Assembly (NCBI GenBank): GCA_963848525.1
Contig: CAWKDZ010000002.1
Span: 310,001-374,000, forward strand
Reading direction: 5' to 3'
From: JACCTU01 sp963848525
GTDB lineage: Bacteria; Actinomycetota; Thermoleophilia; Gaiellales; Gaiellaceae
DNA length: 64,000 nt
This document shows positions 43,063 through 51,139 of this stretch, one piece after another. Each line of letters begins with the position of its first letter. The stretch's first letter is position 1. Under the pieces are notes generated by a model. It was not told the origin of the DNA. It saw nothing but the letters and a program-made list of their open reading frames with translations, and searched no databases. The position numbers were made by a program, and so were the translations under genes.

Positions 43063-43439
43063 GCACCGGGCGTCGCGCAGCCCGCAGAACCGCGCTCTTC
43101 CTGCTCTACCAGTGGGACGTCACCGGGCAGCCGCTCGCGTCGCTGTACGAGGGCGAGGTGGACGACTACGCGCGGCGAATCGCCGAGGCCGTGGTCGGGC
43201 GCGCCGAGGAGCTCGACGCGAGGATCACCGACGCGGCCGAGGGCTGGACCGCCGACCGGCTCGGGGCGGTCGAGCGGAACGTGCTCCGGATCGCGGTGCA
43301 CGAGCTCGAGTCCGGCGACGTCCCGGAGGCGGTTGCGATCGACGAAGCCGTCGAGCTCGCGAAGCGCTACGCGAGCGACGAGGCCGGGCGCCTCGTCAAC
43401 GGGATCCTGGGCCGGATTCAGCGCGAGCGGGCAGCCTGA
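43059..43439 (+). CDS. nusB: Transcription antitermination factor NusB
   Basis: 126 residues, GTG start overlapping accC. All-helical RNA-binding protein: RRAARRTALFLLYQWD and the C-terminal VPEAVAIDEAVELAKRYASDEA with GRLVNGILGRI. It acts with NusE in rRNA antitermination. Its position after accC and near efp matches conserved Gram-positive order (efp-accB-accC-nusB). The last 44 bases overlap the minus-strand ion channel gene. Confidence 0.9.
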   Translation: MSTGRRAARRTALFLLYQWDVTGQPLASLYEGEVDDYARRIAEAVVGRAEELDARITDAAEGWTADRLGAVERNVLRIAVHELESGDVPEAVAIDEAVELAKRYASDEAGRLVNGILGRIQRERAA

Positions 43440-44238
43440 GCTCGTCCTCGAGCTCCGTCAGCGCCGCGCGCAGGATCGCGATCCGCTCGGCGACCGGCGC
43501 GAGCGCCGCGTCGGGGAGGTCCTCGCCGACGCCGAGCCTGCGCCGCCGCTCGAGCTCCCGCGCCTCCTCCATCGAGTTGAGCACGATCCCGATCAGCACG
43601 TTGAGGACGATGAACGCGGCGACCATGACGAAGCTGACGAAGTAGACCCACGACCACGGGTGCACGTCGATGCCCGCGTTCATGTACGTCGGGAAGTTCT
43701 CCAGCGTCAGCAGGATGAACATCGTCAGCATCGCCTGCCCGATCGTGCCCCAGTCGTCCGGGAGCTCCTCGGCGAAGAGCAGCCAGCCGACCATCCCGTA
43801 GACGAACAGGAGCAGGACGGTCAGCGTGACGAGGCTGAAGAGTGGGGGCAGGCTGCGCACGACCGCGACCAGGAGCACGCGCACGTCGGGGAGGAAGCGC
43901 ACGACGCGGACGACGCGCAGCAGGCGGGCGAGCCGAAGCAGGGTCGAGCTCTCGCGCACGCCCGGCAGGAACGCGGCCGAGACGACGAAGAAGTCGAACA
44001 CGTTCCAGCCGTTGCGGAAGAAGTCCTGCGGGCGGCGGCCGTACGAGGCGAGCCGCAGCAGCAGCTCGACGACGAAGACGGTCAGGAAGAGCCCGTTGAG
44101 GAGGTCGAGCTCGTCGCCGTAGCGCTCGACGAGGTCTGGGTACGTCTGGAGGCCGAGCACGACCGCGTTCGCGACGATCACGACGAGGATCACGGCGTCG
44201 AACGCGGGCGAAGTGACGAGCCGCCTCAGCCTGGGCAT
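43396..44238 (-). CDS. Voltage-gated sodium-channel-like ion transporter
   Basis: 280 residues. Six transmembrane segments: S1 in AVILVVIVANAVVLGLQTY, S4 with Arg every third residue (LLRLARLLRVVRVVRFLPDV), and a pore loop FILLTLENFPTY ending in an S6 with VLNVLIGIVLNSMEE. The filter Thr-Leu-Glu resembles the NaChBac family (TLES). A short C-terminal coiled coil follows. Forms a tetrameric channel in the membrane; ion specificity and physiology are not read. The start ATG lies 10 nt after TATCGT, which shares its TA with the divergent gene's box. Confidence 0.8.
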   Translation of the reverse strand: MPRLRRLVTSPAFDAVILVVIVANAVVLGLQTYPDLVERYGDELDLLNGLFLTVFVVELLLRLASYGRRPQDFFRNGWNVFDFFVVSAAFLPGVRESSTLLRLARLLRVVRVVRFLPDVRVLLVAVVRSLPPLFSLVTLTVLLLFVYGMVGWLLFAEELPDDWGTIGQAMLTMFILLTLENFPTYMNAGIDVHPWSWVYFVSFVMVAAFIVLNVLIGIVLNSMEEARELERRRRLGVGEDLPDAALAPVAERIAILRAALTELEDELRLPARAESGPGSR

Positions 44239-44248
44239 CCGAGCGCGA

Positions 44249-44258
44249 ACGATACGCT
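44249..44258. promoter_or_regulatory. Overlapping divergent -10 boxes, ion channel / small coiled-coil gene
   Basis: Plus TACGCT at 44253-44258 is 6 nt before ATG 44265. Minus TATCGT at 44254-44249 is 10 nt before ATG 44238. Both share the TA at 44253-44254. Confidence 0.5.
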
Positions 44259-44264
44259 CCGGCC

Positions 44265-44465
44265 ATGGCGGCAGAAGAGAGCCTGCAGCGCGCCGAGTCG
44301 CTGCTCGACCGGCTCGAAGAGGCGCGCGCGCGGCTCGAGACGACGGAGGATCCGGAGGCCGCGCTGGAGATCCTCGGCGAGCTCTCGGAGATCGCGAAGG
44401 AGGTCGACGCGGAGATCCAGCGCGCGAAGCGGGCGGCCGAAGCGGAAGCGGATGCCGAGGACTGA
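44265..44465 (+). CDS. Small coiled-coil protein (xseB-like position)
   Basis: 66 residues: helical, Leu/Glu/Ala/Arg heptads over almost the whole length (LQRAESLLDRLEEARARLET, EILGELSEIAKEVDAEIQRA). The position before a polyprenyl synthase and tlyA is where many bacteria have xseB, but the XseB sequence pattern (FEEALxELExIVxxLE) is missing and no xseA is in the window, so I do not call it xseB. The ATG follows TACGCT by 6 nt. It overlaps the next gene by 14 bases. Confidence 0.5.
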   Translation: MAAEESLQRAESLLDRLEEARARLETTEDPEAALEILGELSEIAKEVDAEIQRAKRAAEAEADAED

Positions 44466-45210
44466 CGAGCTGCGAGAGCTCGTCGAGGAGGCGCTCGGCG
44501 AGCTGGCGTTCGCGGGGCCGCCGGGACTCGAGGAGGCGGTCCGGCACGCGCTCGACGGGGGCGGCAAGCGCATCCGCCCGGTGCTCTGTCTCGCCGTCGG
44601 CGAGGCCGTCGGGTCCGAGCCCGAGGAGCTCCTGCCCGCGGCGTGCGCGGTCGAGCTCGTGCACACGTTCTCGCTCGTCCACGACGATCTTCCGGCGCTC
44701 GACGACGACGAGCTCCGCCGCGGCCGCGCGAGCACGTGGGCGCAGTTCGGCGAAGGTGTGGCCGTACTCGCCGGCGACGCGCTGCTGACCGAGGCGTTCC
44801 GGCTCGCCGCCACGTACGACTCGCCCGCCGTCGTGCGCGAGCTCGCCGACGCGACGCTCGGGATGATCGGCGGTCAGTACCTGGACGTGACGGCGTCGGC
44901 CGACGACCTCGCCGCGCTGAACCGGCTCAAGACCGGGCGGCTGTTCGAGGCCGCGGTGGCGTGCGGGCTGGCGGTTCGTGGCTCCGAGCCACAAACGTGG
45001 CCCCGCTTCGCGCAGGAGGTCGGGGAGGTCTTCCAGCTCGTCGACGACCTGCTCGACGGGGACGGGTCCGTGCTCGCCCACGGCGTCGAGGAGACGCGCG
45101 CGCGGGCGGATCGGGCGGCCGAGCGGGCATTCGCCGCGCTGGACGAGCTCGACTGCGACACGACCGTTTTGCGCGAGCTGGTCGAGGGCCTCGCCACGCG
45201 CACCGGCTGA
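44452..45210 (+). CDS. Polyprenyl (farnesyl/geranyl-type) diphosphate synthase
   Basis: 252 residues. Isoprenyl synthase with the first Asp-rich motif VHDDLPALDDDELRRG and the second QLVDDLLDGDG; KR at GGGKRIRPVL is the diphosphate-binding pair. Chain length is set by the residues before the first Asp motif (Thr-Phe-Ser-Leu-Val-His), but product length cannot be assigned here; a C15 or C20 product is most usual. At 252 residues it is shorter than the common 290. In operon with the small coiled-coil gene and not with dxs. Confidence 0.85.
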   Translation: MPRTDELRELVEEALGELAFAGPPGLEEAVRHALDGGGKRIRPVLCLAVGEAVGSEPEELLPAACAVELVHTFSLVHDDLPALDDDELRRGRASTWAQFGEGVAVLAGDALLTEAFRLAATYDSPAVVRELADATLGMIGGQYLDVTASADDLAALNRLKTGRLFEAAVACGLAVRGSEPQTWPRFAQEVGEVFQLVDDLLDGDGSVLAHGVEETRARADRAAERAFAALDELDCDTTVLRELVEGLATRTG

Positions 45211-45242
45211 GTCCGTCCGGTTGGACAACCACCATCGGTCGC

Positions 45243-45479
45243 GTGATCGCGATCGACCAGGCGCTCCTGCTCGAGCTCGACTCGCGCCCGTCGGCGACGC
45301 CCGAAGACCTCCAGCACGCGCTCCGCGGCGAGGCGCCTCTCGCAGCGATCGCGCGCTGGCTGCGCGCGCACGAGGGCTGGCTCGTCGTGCACGAGGCGGC
45401 CGGCTGGCGCCTCTCCCCGCAAGGCGAGGGGTTCCTCGCCGCCTGGACTAGGTTGGTCCGCAGGTCGCGAATCCGCTAG
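45243..45479 (+). CDS. Small hypothetical protein (possible winged helix)
   Basis: 78 residues from GTG 45243. A compact run of helices with Trp (ARWLRAHEGWLVVHEAAGWRLSPQG) could form a winged-helix-like fold, but I see no defining motif and no close relative. It starts 33 bases after the synthase stop, without a strong ribosome site or leaderless box. Could be non-coding. Confidence 0.35.
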   Translation: MIAIDQALLLELDSRPSATPEDLQHALRGEAPLAAIARWLRAHEGWLVVHEAAGWRLSPQGEGFLAAWTRLVRRSRIR

Positions 45480-45488
45480 CGCAGATCC

Positions 45489-45536
45489 GCGACCGCGAGC
45501 ATCCCTGAAGCGCGGCCGCTTCGCGTCCGCGGTCGC
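45489..45536. other. Nested inverted repeat between 45480 and 45594
   Basis: Outer arms GCGACCGCG (45489-45497) and CGCGGTCGC (45528-45536) enclose a second stem AAGCG-CGGC-CGCTT (45508-45521), so the transcript could fold into a 48-base structure. No T-run follows. It may be a terminator for the gene before it or an RNA structure before tlyA. Confidence 0.4.
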
Positions 45537-45582
45537 AGAGTGTCCCTACAGGGCTCGTCGGGTTCGCCGCGCGAGCGGGCAC

Positions 45583-45588
45583 TAGGCT
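45583..45588 (+). promoter_or_regulatory. Leaderless -10 box for tlyA
   Basis: TAGGCT, 6 nt before GTG 45595. Confidence 0.55.
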
Positions 45589-45594
45589 TCCGCC

Positions 45595-46360
45595 GTGAAG
45601 AAGCGGCTCGACGTGCTGCTGGTCGAGCGCGGCCTCGCCGAGTCGCGCTCGCAGGCGCAGGCGCTCGTGCTGGCCGGCCTCGTCGCGGGCTACGACAAGC
45701 CCGGGACGCAGGTCGCCGACGACGCGGCGCTCGAGGTCGAGCGGCCTCCGCGCTTCGTCTCGCGGGGCGGGGAGAAGCTCGCGCACGCGCTCGACGTGCT
45801 GCGCGTCGACGTGCGCGGTCGCGACTGCCTCGACGTCGGCGCTTCGACCGGCGGCTTCACGGACGTCCTGCTCCAACGCGGCGCCGCCCGCGTGATCGCG
45901 CTCGACGTCGGCTACGGCCAGCTCCACCCGCGCCTGCGCGACGACCCGCGCGTGACCGTCCTCGAGCGCACGAACGTCCGCGAGCTGCGGCGAGCTGCCG
46001 TTCGCGCCGGAGCTGGTCGTCTGCGACGTCTCGTTCATCTCCGTGCGGGTCGCGCTGCCGCCCGCGCTCGCGCTCGCGCGGCCCGGCTGGGAGGCGATCG
46101 TGCTGGTCAAGCCGCAGTTCGAGGCGGGCCGGGCCGACGTCGGCAAGGGCGGCGTCGTCCGCGACCCGGCCGTGCGCAGCCGCGTCGTGCTCGAGGTCGC
46201 CGAGGCCGCTCGCGCGTGGGGAGGGGAGACGCTCGCGGTCGTAGACTCAGGCCTGCCCGGACCGAAGGGGAACCGTGAGCTTTTCCTCCACCTCACCCAG
46301 CGTGAGCACCCCGAGCGCGCCCCGGACCTCGAACGCTGGATCGCGGATGCCGTCGGTTAA
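45595..46360 (+). CDS. tlyA: TlyA-family rRNA 2'-O-methyltransferase (frameshifted)
   Basis: About 255 residues on joining frames near 45990-46000. S4 RNA-binding domain (RLDVLLVERGLAESRSQAQAL), linker PPRFVSRGGEKLAHALD with the catalytic Lys region, then a FtsJ-like SAM fold: CLDVGASTGGFTDVLLQRGA, CDVSFISVR (second frame), LVKPQFEAGRADVGKGGVV. The frames split NVREL from ELPFAPELVVCDVSFISV. It methylates 16S/23S rRNA cytidines in mycobacteria, which affects capreomycin sensitivity; here that is inference. Start 6 nt after TAGGCT. It overlaps nadK by 14 bases. Confidence 0.85.
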
Positions 46361-47129
46361 GCGCGCCGCCGTCGTCACGCACGGCAAGCCGGAGACGATC
46401 GGGGACGCCGTGCGGCGCTTCGAGCAGGCCGCCGCCCGCGCGGGCGTCGAGGTCGTGGACGACGGCGACGCCGACCTCGTCGTGGTCCTCGGCGGCGACG
46501 GGACGATGCTGCGCGCGCTGAAGCAGTGCCTTCCACGCGGCGTGCCGGTGCTCGGCGTCAACTTCGGGCGGGTCGGCTTCCTGACCGCGCTCCCCGCCGA
46601 CGAGCTCGAGGACGGGCTCGCGCGCGCGTTCGCGGGCGAGTACGACGTCGTCGAGCTGCCGACGCTCGACGTCGACGTGGGCGGGGCGACGCAGGTCGCG
46701 GTCAACGACGTCGTCGCGACGAGCACGACGCTCGGCCGCATGGTCGAGCTCGGCTGGTCGGTGGGCGGCGAGGATCTCGGCTCGCTCTCGTGCGACGGGG
46801 TGATCGCGTCGACCCCGTCGGGCTCGACCGCCTACAACCTCTCGAACGGCGGCCCCGTTCTCGTGTGGGGGCTCGACGCGATGGTGGTCACGTTCATCGC
46901 GCCGCACTCACTGCACGCGCGGCCGCTCGTCGTGCCCCGCTCGTCGGACGTCGTCGTCGAGAATCGCACTGCGGACGTCGCGGTGACGGTGCTCGTCGAC
47001 GGCCACGAGGTCTCGCAGCTCGCCAAGGGCGACCGGGTCGTCGTCCGTCTCGGCTCGGCGCGCATGCGCCTGGCGACGCTGCCGGACGCGACCTTCTTCA
47101 CCCGCTACCGCGACACCTTTGCTTCGTAG
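46347..47129 (+). CDS. nadK: NAD kinase
   Basis: 260 residues. LVVVLGGDGTMLRAL (the GGDG phosphate-transfer loop), NFGRVGFLTALPADE, CDGVIASTPSGSTAYNLSNGG and the APHSLHARPLV segment: all of the conserved NAD-kinase core. It phosphorylates NAD to NADP. ATG 46347 lies inside the tlyA stop region, and its own stop is overlapped by recN (11 bases), so tlyA-nadK-recN are one operon, as in many Actinobacteria. Confidence 0.95.
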   Translation: MPSVKRAAVVTHGKPETIGDAVRRFEQAAARAGVEVVDDGDADLVVVLGGDGTMLRALKQCLPRGVPVLGVNFGRVGFLTALPADELEDGLARAFAGEYDVVELPTLDVDVGGATQVAVNDVVATSTTLGRMVELGWSVGGEDLGSLSCDGVIASTPSGSTAYNLSNGGPVLVWGLDAMVVTFIAPHSLHARPLVVPRSSDVVVENRTADVAVTVLVDGHEVSQLAKGDRVVVRLGSARMRLATLPDATFFTRYRDTFAS

Positions 47130-48744
47130 GCTCCGGATCGAGAACCTCGTCCTGATCCGCGAGGCCGAGCTCGACCTCGCGCCGGGGTTGAACGCGATCA
47201 CAGGCGAGACCGGCGCCGGCAAGACGATCCTCAGCCAGGCGATCGGGCTCCTGCTCGGCGGCAAGGGCGACGTCGCCGCCGTTGGGCCCGACGGCACCGA
47301 GGCGTACGTCGAGGCCGAGCTCGCGCTGCCCGACGGCCTGCTCGAGGAGGAAGGCTTCGAGGCGCTCGCCGAGCTGCGGCCCGAGGACGAGGACGCGCTC
47401 GTGCTGGCGCGGCGGATCTTCGCCGACGGGCGCACGCGCGCGTACGCGTGGGGGCGGAGCGTCGCACGCGAGGACGTCGCCGCCGCGGCCGAGCGGGTCG
47501 TAGCGATGTCCGGCCAGTACGAGCAGAGAAGGCTCGCGCGGCCGGGCTACCAGCTGGACGTGCTCGACGCGTTCGTCGGCGACGAGCAGCTGCGCCGGCG
47601 CCGCGACCTGCGACGCGCGTGGCGCGAGCTGCTCGCGGCTCGGCGCCGGCACGACGAGCTCGCCTCGGGCGCTGCCGACGCAGCGGCACGCGTGGCGGAG
47701 CTTCGCGCGCTCGCCGCGGACACCGAAGGGCTCGAGCCGGACGCAGAGGACGCTCTGCGCGGAGAGCGCGAGCGGCTCCGCCACGTCACCGAGCTGGCGC
47801 AGGGCGTCGGCGCAGCGGTCGAGGCGCTTGCACCGGAGGACGGCGAGGGCGCAGGCGGTCTCGTCGCCTCCGCGGAGCGTGCGCTCCAGCCGCTCGAGCA
47901 GCTGGCCCCCGAGCTGCAGACGGCCGCCGGCGAGCTCCGCGATGTCGACGTGCGGCTCCGCGAGACGACGTCAGAGCTGCGCTCGTTCCTGTCCGCGCTC
48001 GAGTCGGAGCCGGACCGGCTCGAGCAGGTCGAGGCGGAGCTCGACCGGATTGCCGAGACGAAGCGGCGCTTCCGCTGCGCGACGCTCGACGAGCTGCTCG
48101 CGCGCGCGGCCGAGGCGCGGGCCGAGCTCGAGGCGCTCGACGACGGTGTCGACCCGCTCGCAGCTGCGGCGGAGGCGCGCGCTGCAGCCGAGGCGAAGAC
48201 GCGCGAGCTGACGAACGAGCTCGCGCAGGCCAGGCGCGGAGCCGTGGGCCCCTTCGCGGAGGCGGTCGCTCAGGAGCTCGAGGGCGTCGGCTTCGGCGAG
48301 GGCGAGTTCGTCGCCGAGCTCGCCGAGCGGGAGCCCGGCCCGACAGGCGCCGACGAGGCGCGCTTCCTGATCCGCCCGAACCCCGGCCTGCCCTTTGCGC
48401 CGGTCGCAGAGACCGCCTCGGGCGGCGAGCTCTCGCGGATCGCGCTCGCGATCGCCGCGGTCGGAGGCGGGGAGACGATGGTCTTCGACGAGATCGACGC
48501 CGGCATCGGCGGGAGCACCGCCCACGCCGTCGGCGAGACGTTGCGCCGGCTCTCCGAGCGGGCACAGGTCCTCACGATCACGCACTTGCCGCAGATCGCG
48601 TCGGTTGCCGACCGCCACTTCCGGGTCGAGAAGGTCCCGGGCGACCCCACGCACACGCGGATCGAGCTGCTGGAGGACGACGAGCGGCGGGAGGAGCTCC
48701 ACCGGATGCTGGGCGGCGAGGAGTTCCTGGAGGCGGTCCGCTGA
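47119..48744 (+). CDS. recN: DNA repair protein RecN
   Basis: 541 residues, TTG start. SMC-like ABC ATPase: N-terminal RRLRIENLVLIREAELDL, Walker A GETGAGKT (near 31-38), two long coiled-coil arms (about 150-350), signature ASGGELSRIALAIAA, Walker B VFDEIDAGIGG and a C-terminal ITHLPQIA. It gathers broken DNA ends in double-strand break repair. The usual length is about 550. It overlaps the steA gene by 4 bases. Confidence 0.93.
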   Translation: MLRRLRIENLVLIREAELDLAPGLNAITGETGAGKTILSQAIGLLLGGKGDVAAVGPDGTEAYVEAELALPDGLLEEEGFEALAELRPEDEDALVLARRIFADGRTRAYAWGRSVAREDVAAAAERVVAMSGQYEQRRLARPGYQLDVLDAFVGDEQLRRRRDLRRAWRELLAARRRHDELASGAADAAARVAELRALAADTEGLEPDAEDALRGERERLRHVTELAQGVGAAVEALAPEDGEGAGGLVASAERALQPLEQLAPELQTAAGELRDVDVRLRETTSELRSFLSALESEPDRLEQVEAELDRIAETKRRFRCATLDELLARAAEARAELEALDDGVDPLAAAAEARAAAEAKTRELTNELAQARRGAVGPFAEAVAQELEGVGFGEGEFVAELAEREPGPTGADEARFLIRPNPGLPFAPVAETASGGELSRIALAIAAVGGGETMVFDEIDAGIGGSTAHAVGETLRRLSERAQVLTITHLPQIASVADRHFRVEKVPGDPTHTRIELLEDDERREELHRMLGGEEFLEAVR

Positions 48745-49868
48745 ACCCGGTCGAGTTCACCGGCACGGCCAAGCTCGACCGCCGGACGAAGGACCTCGTG
48801 CGCCGGCTGGACCAGCGCGACGTGGCGATCATCGACCACCGCGACCTCGACCGTGTCTCGGCCGAGGAGCTCGTCGCGTCCGGCGTCCGCGTCGTCGTCA
48901 ACTGCAGCGAGTCGCAGACGGGTCGGTTCCCGAACCCGGGCCCGCTTCTGCTCGTGCGCGGCGGCGTCAAGCTCGTCGACGCGCCGGGCGCCGACCTCTT
49001 CGACCAGGTGTCGGACGGCGACCGCTTGACGGTGCGCGGCGGCAGCGTGTTCCGCAACGGGACGCGCCTCGCCTCGGGCCACGTGCTCGAGGTGGCCGAG
49101 CTCGACCGCAGCCTGACCGCGCAGAAGGGCCGCGTCACCGAAGCGCTCGAGGCCTTCGCGGAGAACACGATGCGCTACCTGCGCGAGGAGGGCAGCCTGC
49201 TCAGCGAGGGCGTCGACTTCCCACCGCTGAAGACGCGCTTCCGCGACCGGCACGCGCTCGTCGTCGCGCGCGGGCCGGGGATGAAGCGCGACCTGCGGAT
49301 GGTGCGCCCGTACGTGCGCGACTTCAAGCCGGTGCTGATCGCCGTCGACGGCGGCGCCGACGCGCTGCTCGAGACGGGCGCGAAGCCGGACGTGATCGTC
49401 GGCGACATGGACTCGGTCTCCGACCGCGCGCTCCAGAGCGGCGCCGAGATCCTCGTGCACGCGTACCGCAACGGCGCCGCGCCCGGTGCGGCTCGCTGCG
49501 AGGCCCTCGGCGTGCCGTTCCAGGTCGTCTCGCTCGCCGGGATCAGCGAGGACATCGCGCTCCTGCTCGCCTACGAGAAGGGCGCCGAGCTGATCGTCGC
49601 GGTCGGCACGCACTTCAACCTGATCGAGTTCCTCGAGCGGGACCGCGCGGGGATGTCCTCGACATTCGTGACGCGGTTGAAGGTGGGCGAGATCCTCGTC
49701 GACGCGAAAGGGGTCTCGCGGTTGTTCTCGCGGCGCGTCGGGATCTGGCCGTTCGTGCTGTTCGCGGTCGCCGGCCTGCTCGCCGTGGTCGTCGCGATCG
49801 TCGTCTCGCCGGCGCTCCGCGACGTGCTCGAGCTCGTCGGCAACGAGCTCCGCGACCTCCTCTCGTAG
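48741..49868 (+). CDS. steA: SteA-like cytokinetic ring protein
   Basis: 375 residues. Begins GTAKLDRRTKDLVRRL with a DHRDLDRVSAEELV stretch, then a TPK-like (thiamin pyrophosphokinase fold) region AVDGGADALLETGAKPDVIVGDMDSVSD, and ends with a C-terminal transmembrane helix (WPFVLFAVAGLLAVVVAIVV). Homologous to actinobacterial SteA, which with SteB recruits wall hydrolase activators at division. No ATG/GTG/TTG fits; CTG 48741 is the best start, and it overlaps recN by 4 bases (CTGA). The position recN-steA-steB-pyrG is conserved. Confidence 0.8.
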   Translation: MNPVEFTGTAKLDRRTKDLVRRLDQRDVAIIDHRDLDRVSAEELVASGVRVVVNCSESQTGRFPNPGPLLLVRGGVKLVDAPGADLFDQVSDGDRLTVRGGSVFRNGTRLASGHVLEVAELDRSLTAQKGRVTEALEAFAENTMRYLREEGSLLSEGVDFPPLKTRFRDRHALVVARGPGMKRDLRMVRPYVRDFKPVLIAVDGGADALLETGAKPDVIVGDMDSVSDRALQSGAEILVHAYRNGAAPGAARCEALGVPFQVVSLAGISEDIALLLAYEKGAELIVAVGTHFNLIEFLERDRAGMSSTFVTRLKVGEILVDAKGVSRLFSRRVGIWPFVLFAVAGLLAVVVAIVVSPALRDVLELVGNELRDLLS

Positions 49869-50290
49869 TGCCTCACGTGACCGCATCGCGCGAGCTGCTC
49901 GCGCCGCTCGACGACGTGTGGGCGTTCGTGGCGGAGCCGTACAACCTGCCGAACTGGTGGCCGCGGCTCGGCGGAGTCGAGCCGGACCGCCGGGGGTTCG
50001 CACCCGGCGCGCGCTGGCTCGTCACGGGCGAGAACCGCCCCTCGCTGCTGCGCCGGCCCGAGGCCGTGGGCCATCTGCTGGTGATGGCGGTCGAGCCGAA
50101 GCGGCGGTTCGCCTTCAAGCTGACCGGCGACCGGCTCGACGTCGAGCTCAGGCTCGAACCGGCGGGGGAGACGCGGACGCTGGCGACGCTCGAGATCCGC
50201 GGGCCCTGGCTGGTCGGCCTCTCGCGCTCGCTTCCGAATCAGGCGCTCAACCGCCTGCACGGCCTGTGCCAGACTGCGGCCGAGCTCTAG
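49868..50290 (+). CDS. SRPBCC-fold protein
   Basis: 140 residues, GTG start one base over the steA stop. Resembles START/SRPBCC domains: VTASRELLAPLDDVWAFVAEPYNLPNWWPRLGGVE at the N-terminus (typical of polyketide cyclase-like entries) and a helical C-terminus (NQALNRLHGLCQTAAEL). Such domains bind lipids or hydrophobic ligands. It lies between steA and steB, where mycobacteria have none in between; a role as a lipid carrier in division is only a guess. Confidence 0.65.
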   Translation: MPHVTASRELLAPLDDVWAFVAEPYNLPNWWPRLGGVEPDRRGFAPGARWLVTGENRPSLLRRPEAVGHLLVMAVEPKRRFAFKLTGDRLDVELRLEPAGETRTLATLEIRGPWLVGLSRSLPNQALNRLHGLCQTAAEL

Positions 50291-51139
50291 ATGTTCGACC
50301 TTCGCTATCACGTCGCGTCGCTCGCGGCGGTCTTCATCGCGCTCGTGATCGGGATCCTCGTCGGCGTCGGGCTCTCGGGGCGCGGCGTGCTCAGGGAGAC
50401 CGAGCGGATCAACTACGAGGTCCGCATCGACCAGCTCGAGCGCAGCCTGGCCGAGGCGGAGGAGCGGGTGCGAAGCCAGGACGCGCTCGAGGCCTACGAG
50501 CGCGAGACCTACCCAGTGCTGATGGAGAACCGCCTCGCGGGACGGCGCGTCGGCGCGCTGTTCGTCGGCTCGTTCGAGGGCGAGCTGGCGGAGAGCGTGC
50601 AGCAGACGATCGACGACGGGGGCGGCAGCCTGGCGATGCGAGCGCTCCAGGTCCCGATCCAGACGGGTGACCTTCTGCGCGAGGTCTCCGAGGTCGAGGA
50701 CGCGCCGCGAACGGTCGAGGAGCTCGGGCGCGCGCTCGCCGCCGAGCTCGTTGCGGACTCCGGCGAGACGCCGCTGTGGGACGCGGTCGGGCCGCTGCTC
50801 GTGGAGGAACGCGAGGGCGACGGCGCCGTCGACGCGGTGATCGTCGCGCGGACGGCGGAGCCGCAGGGCGGACAGACGGCGCGGTTCCTGGCCGGCTTCT
50901 ACTCCGGCCTCGCCGCCGCCGACGTGCCGGTCGTCGGGGTCGAGACGAGCGACGCCGAGCCGTCGACGATCAGGACGTACCGGGACCACGGCTTCTCCAC
51001 GGTCGACAATGTCGACACGCTGACGGGTCGGCTCGCACTCGCGCTCGTGCTGGAGGGCGCGACGGGCGCGTACGGGATCAAGGACGACGCGGACGCCGTG
51101 CTGCCCCCGGTCACACCGGTGCAGACGACGACCGGGTGA
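50291..51139 (+). CDS. steB: SteB/MctB-like membrane protein
   Basis: 282 residues. N-terminal membrane helix (YHVASLAAVFIALVIGILVGVGLSG), then a coiled coil (ERINYEVRIDQLERSLAEAEERVRSQ) and an extracytoplasmic domain. Matches the family of mycobacterial Rv1698 (MctB, outer-membrane copper efflux) and corynebacterial SteB, which works with SteA. GTGA overlap with the following GT fusion and pyrG next: the steAB-pyrG order matches Mycobacterium, with two extra genes. Confidence 0.85.
   Translation: MFDLRYHVASLAAVFIALVIGILVGVGLSGRGVLRETERINYEVRIDQLERSLAEAEERVRSQDALEAYERETYPVLMENRLAGRRVGALFVGSFEGELAESVQQTIDDGGGSLAMRALQVPIQTGDLLREVSEVEDAPRTVEELGRALAAELVADSGETPLWDAVGPLLVEEREGDGAVDAVIVARTAEPQGGQTARFLAGFYSGLAAADVPVVGVETSDAEPSTIRTYRDHGFSTVDNVDTLTGRLALALVLEGATGAYGIKDDADAVLPPVTPVQTTTG

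Noticed and set aside
44265..44465. Exodeoxyribonuclease VII small subunit (xseB)
   Set aside because: The position fits, but the XseB sequence pattern is absent and no xseA is in the window.
43396..45228. Longer minus-strand frame above the ion channel (to 45228)
   Set aside because: The part beyond 44238 is an opposite-strand shadow of the polyprenyl synthase; the channel begins at the ATG before its first membrane helix.
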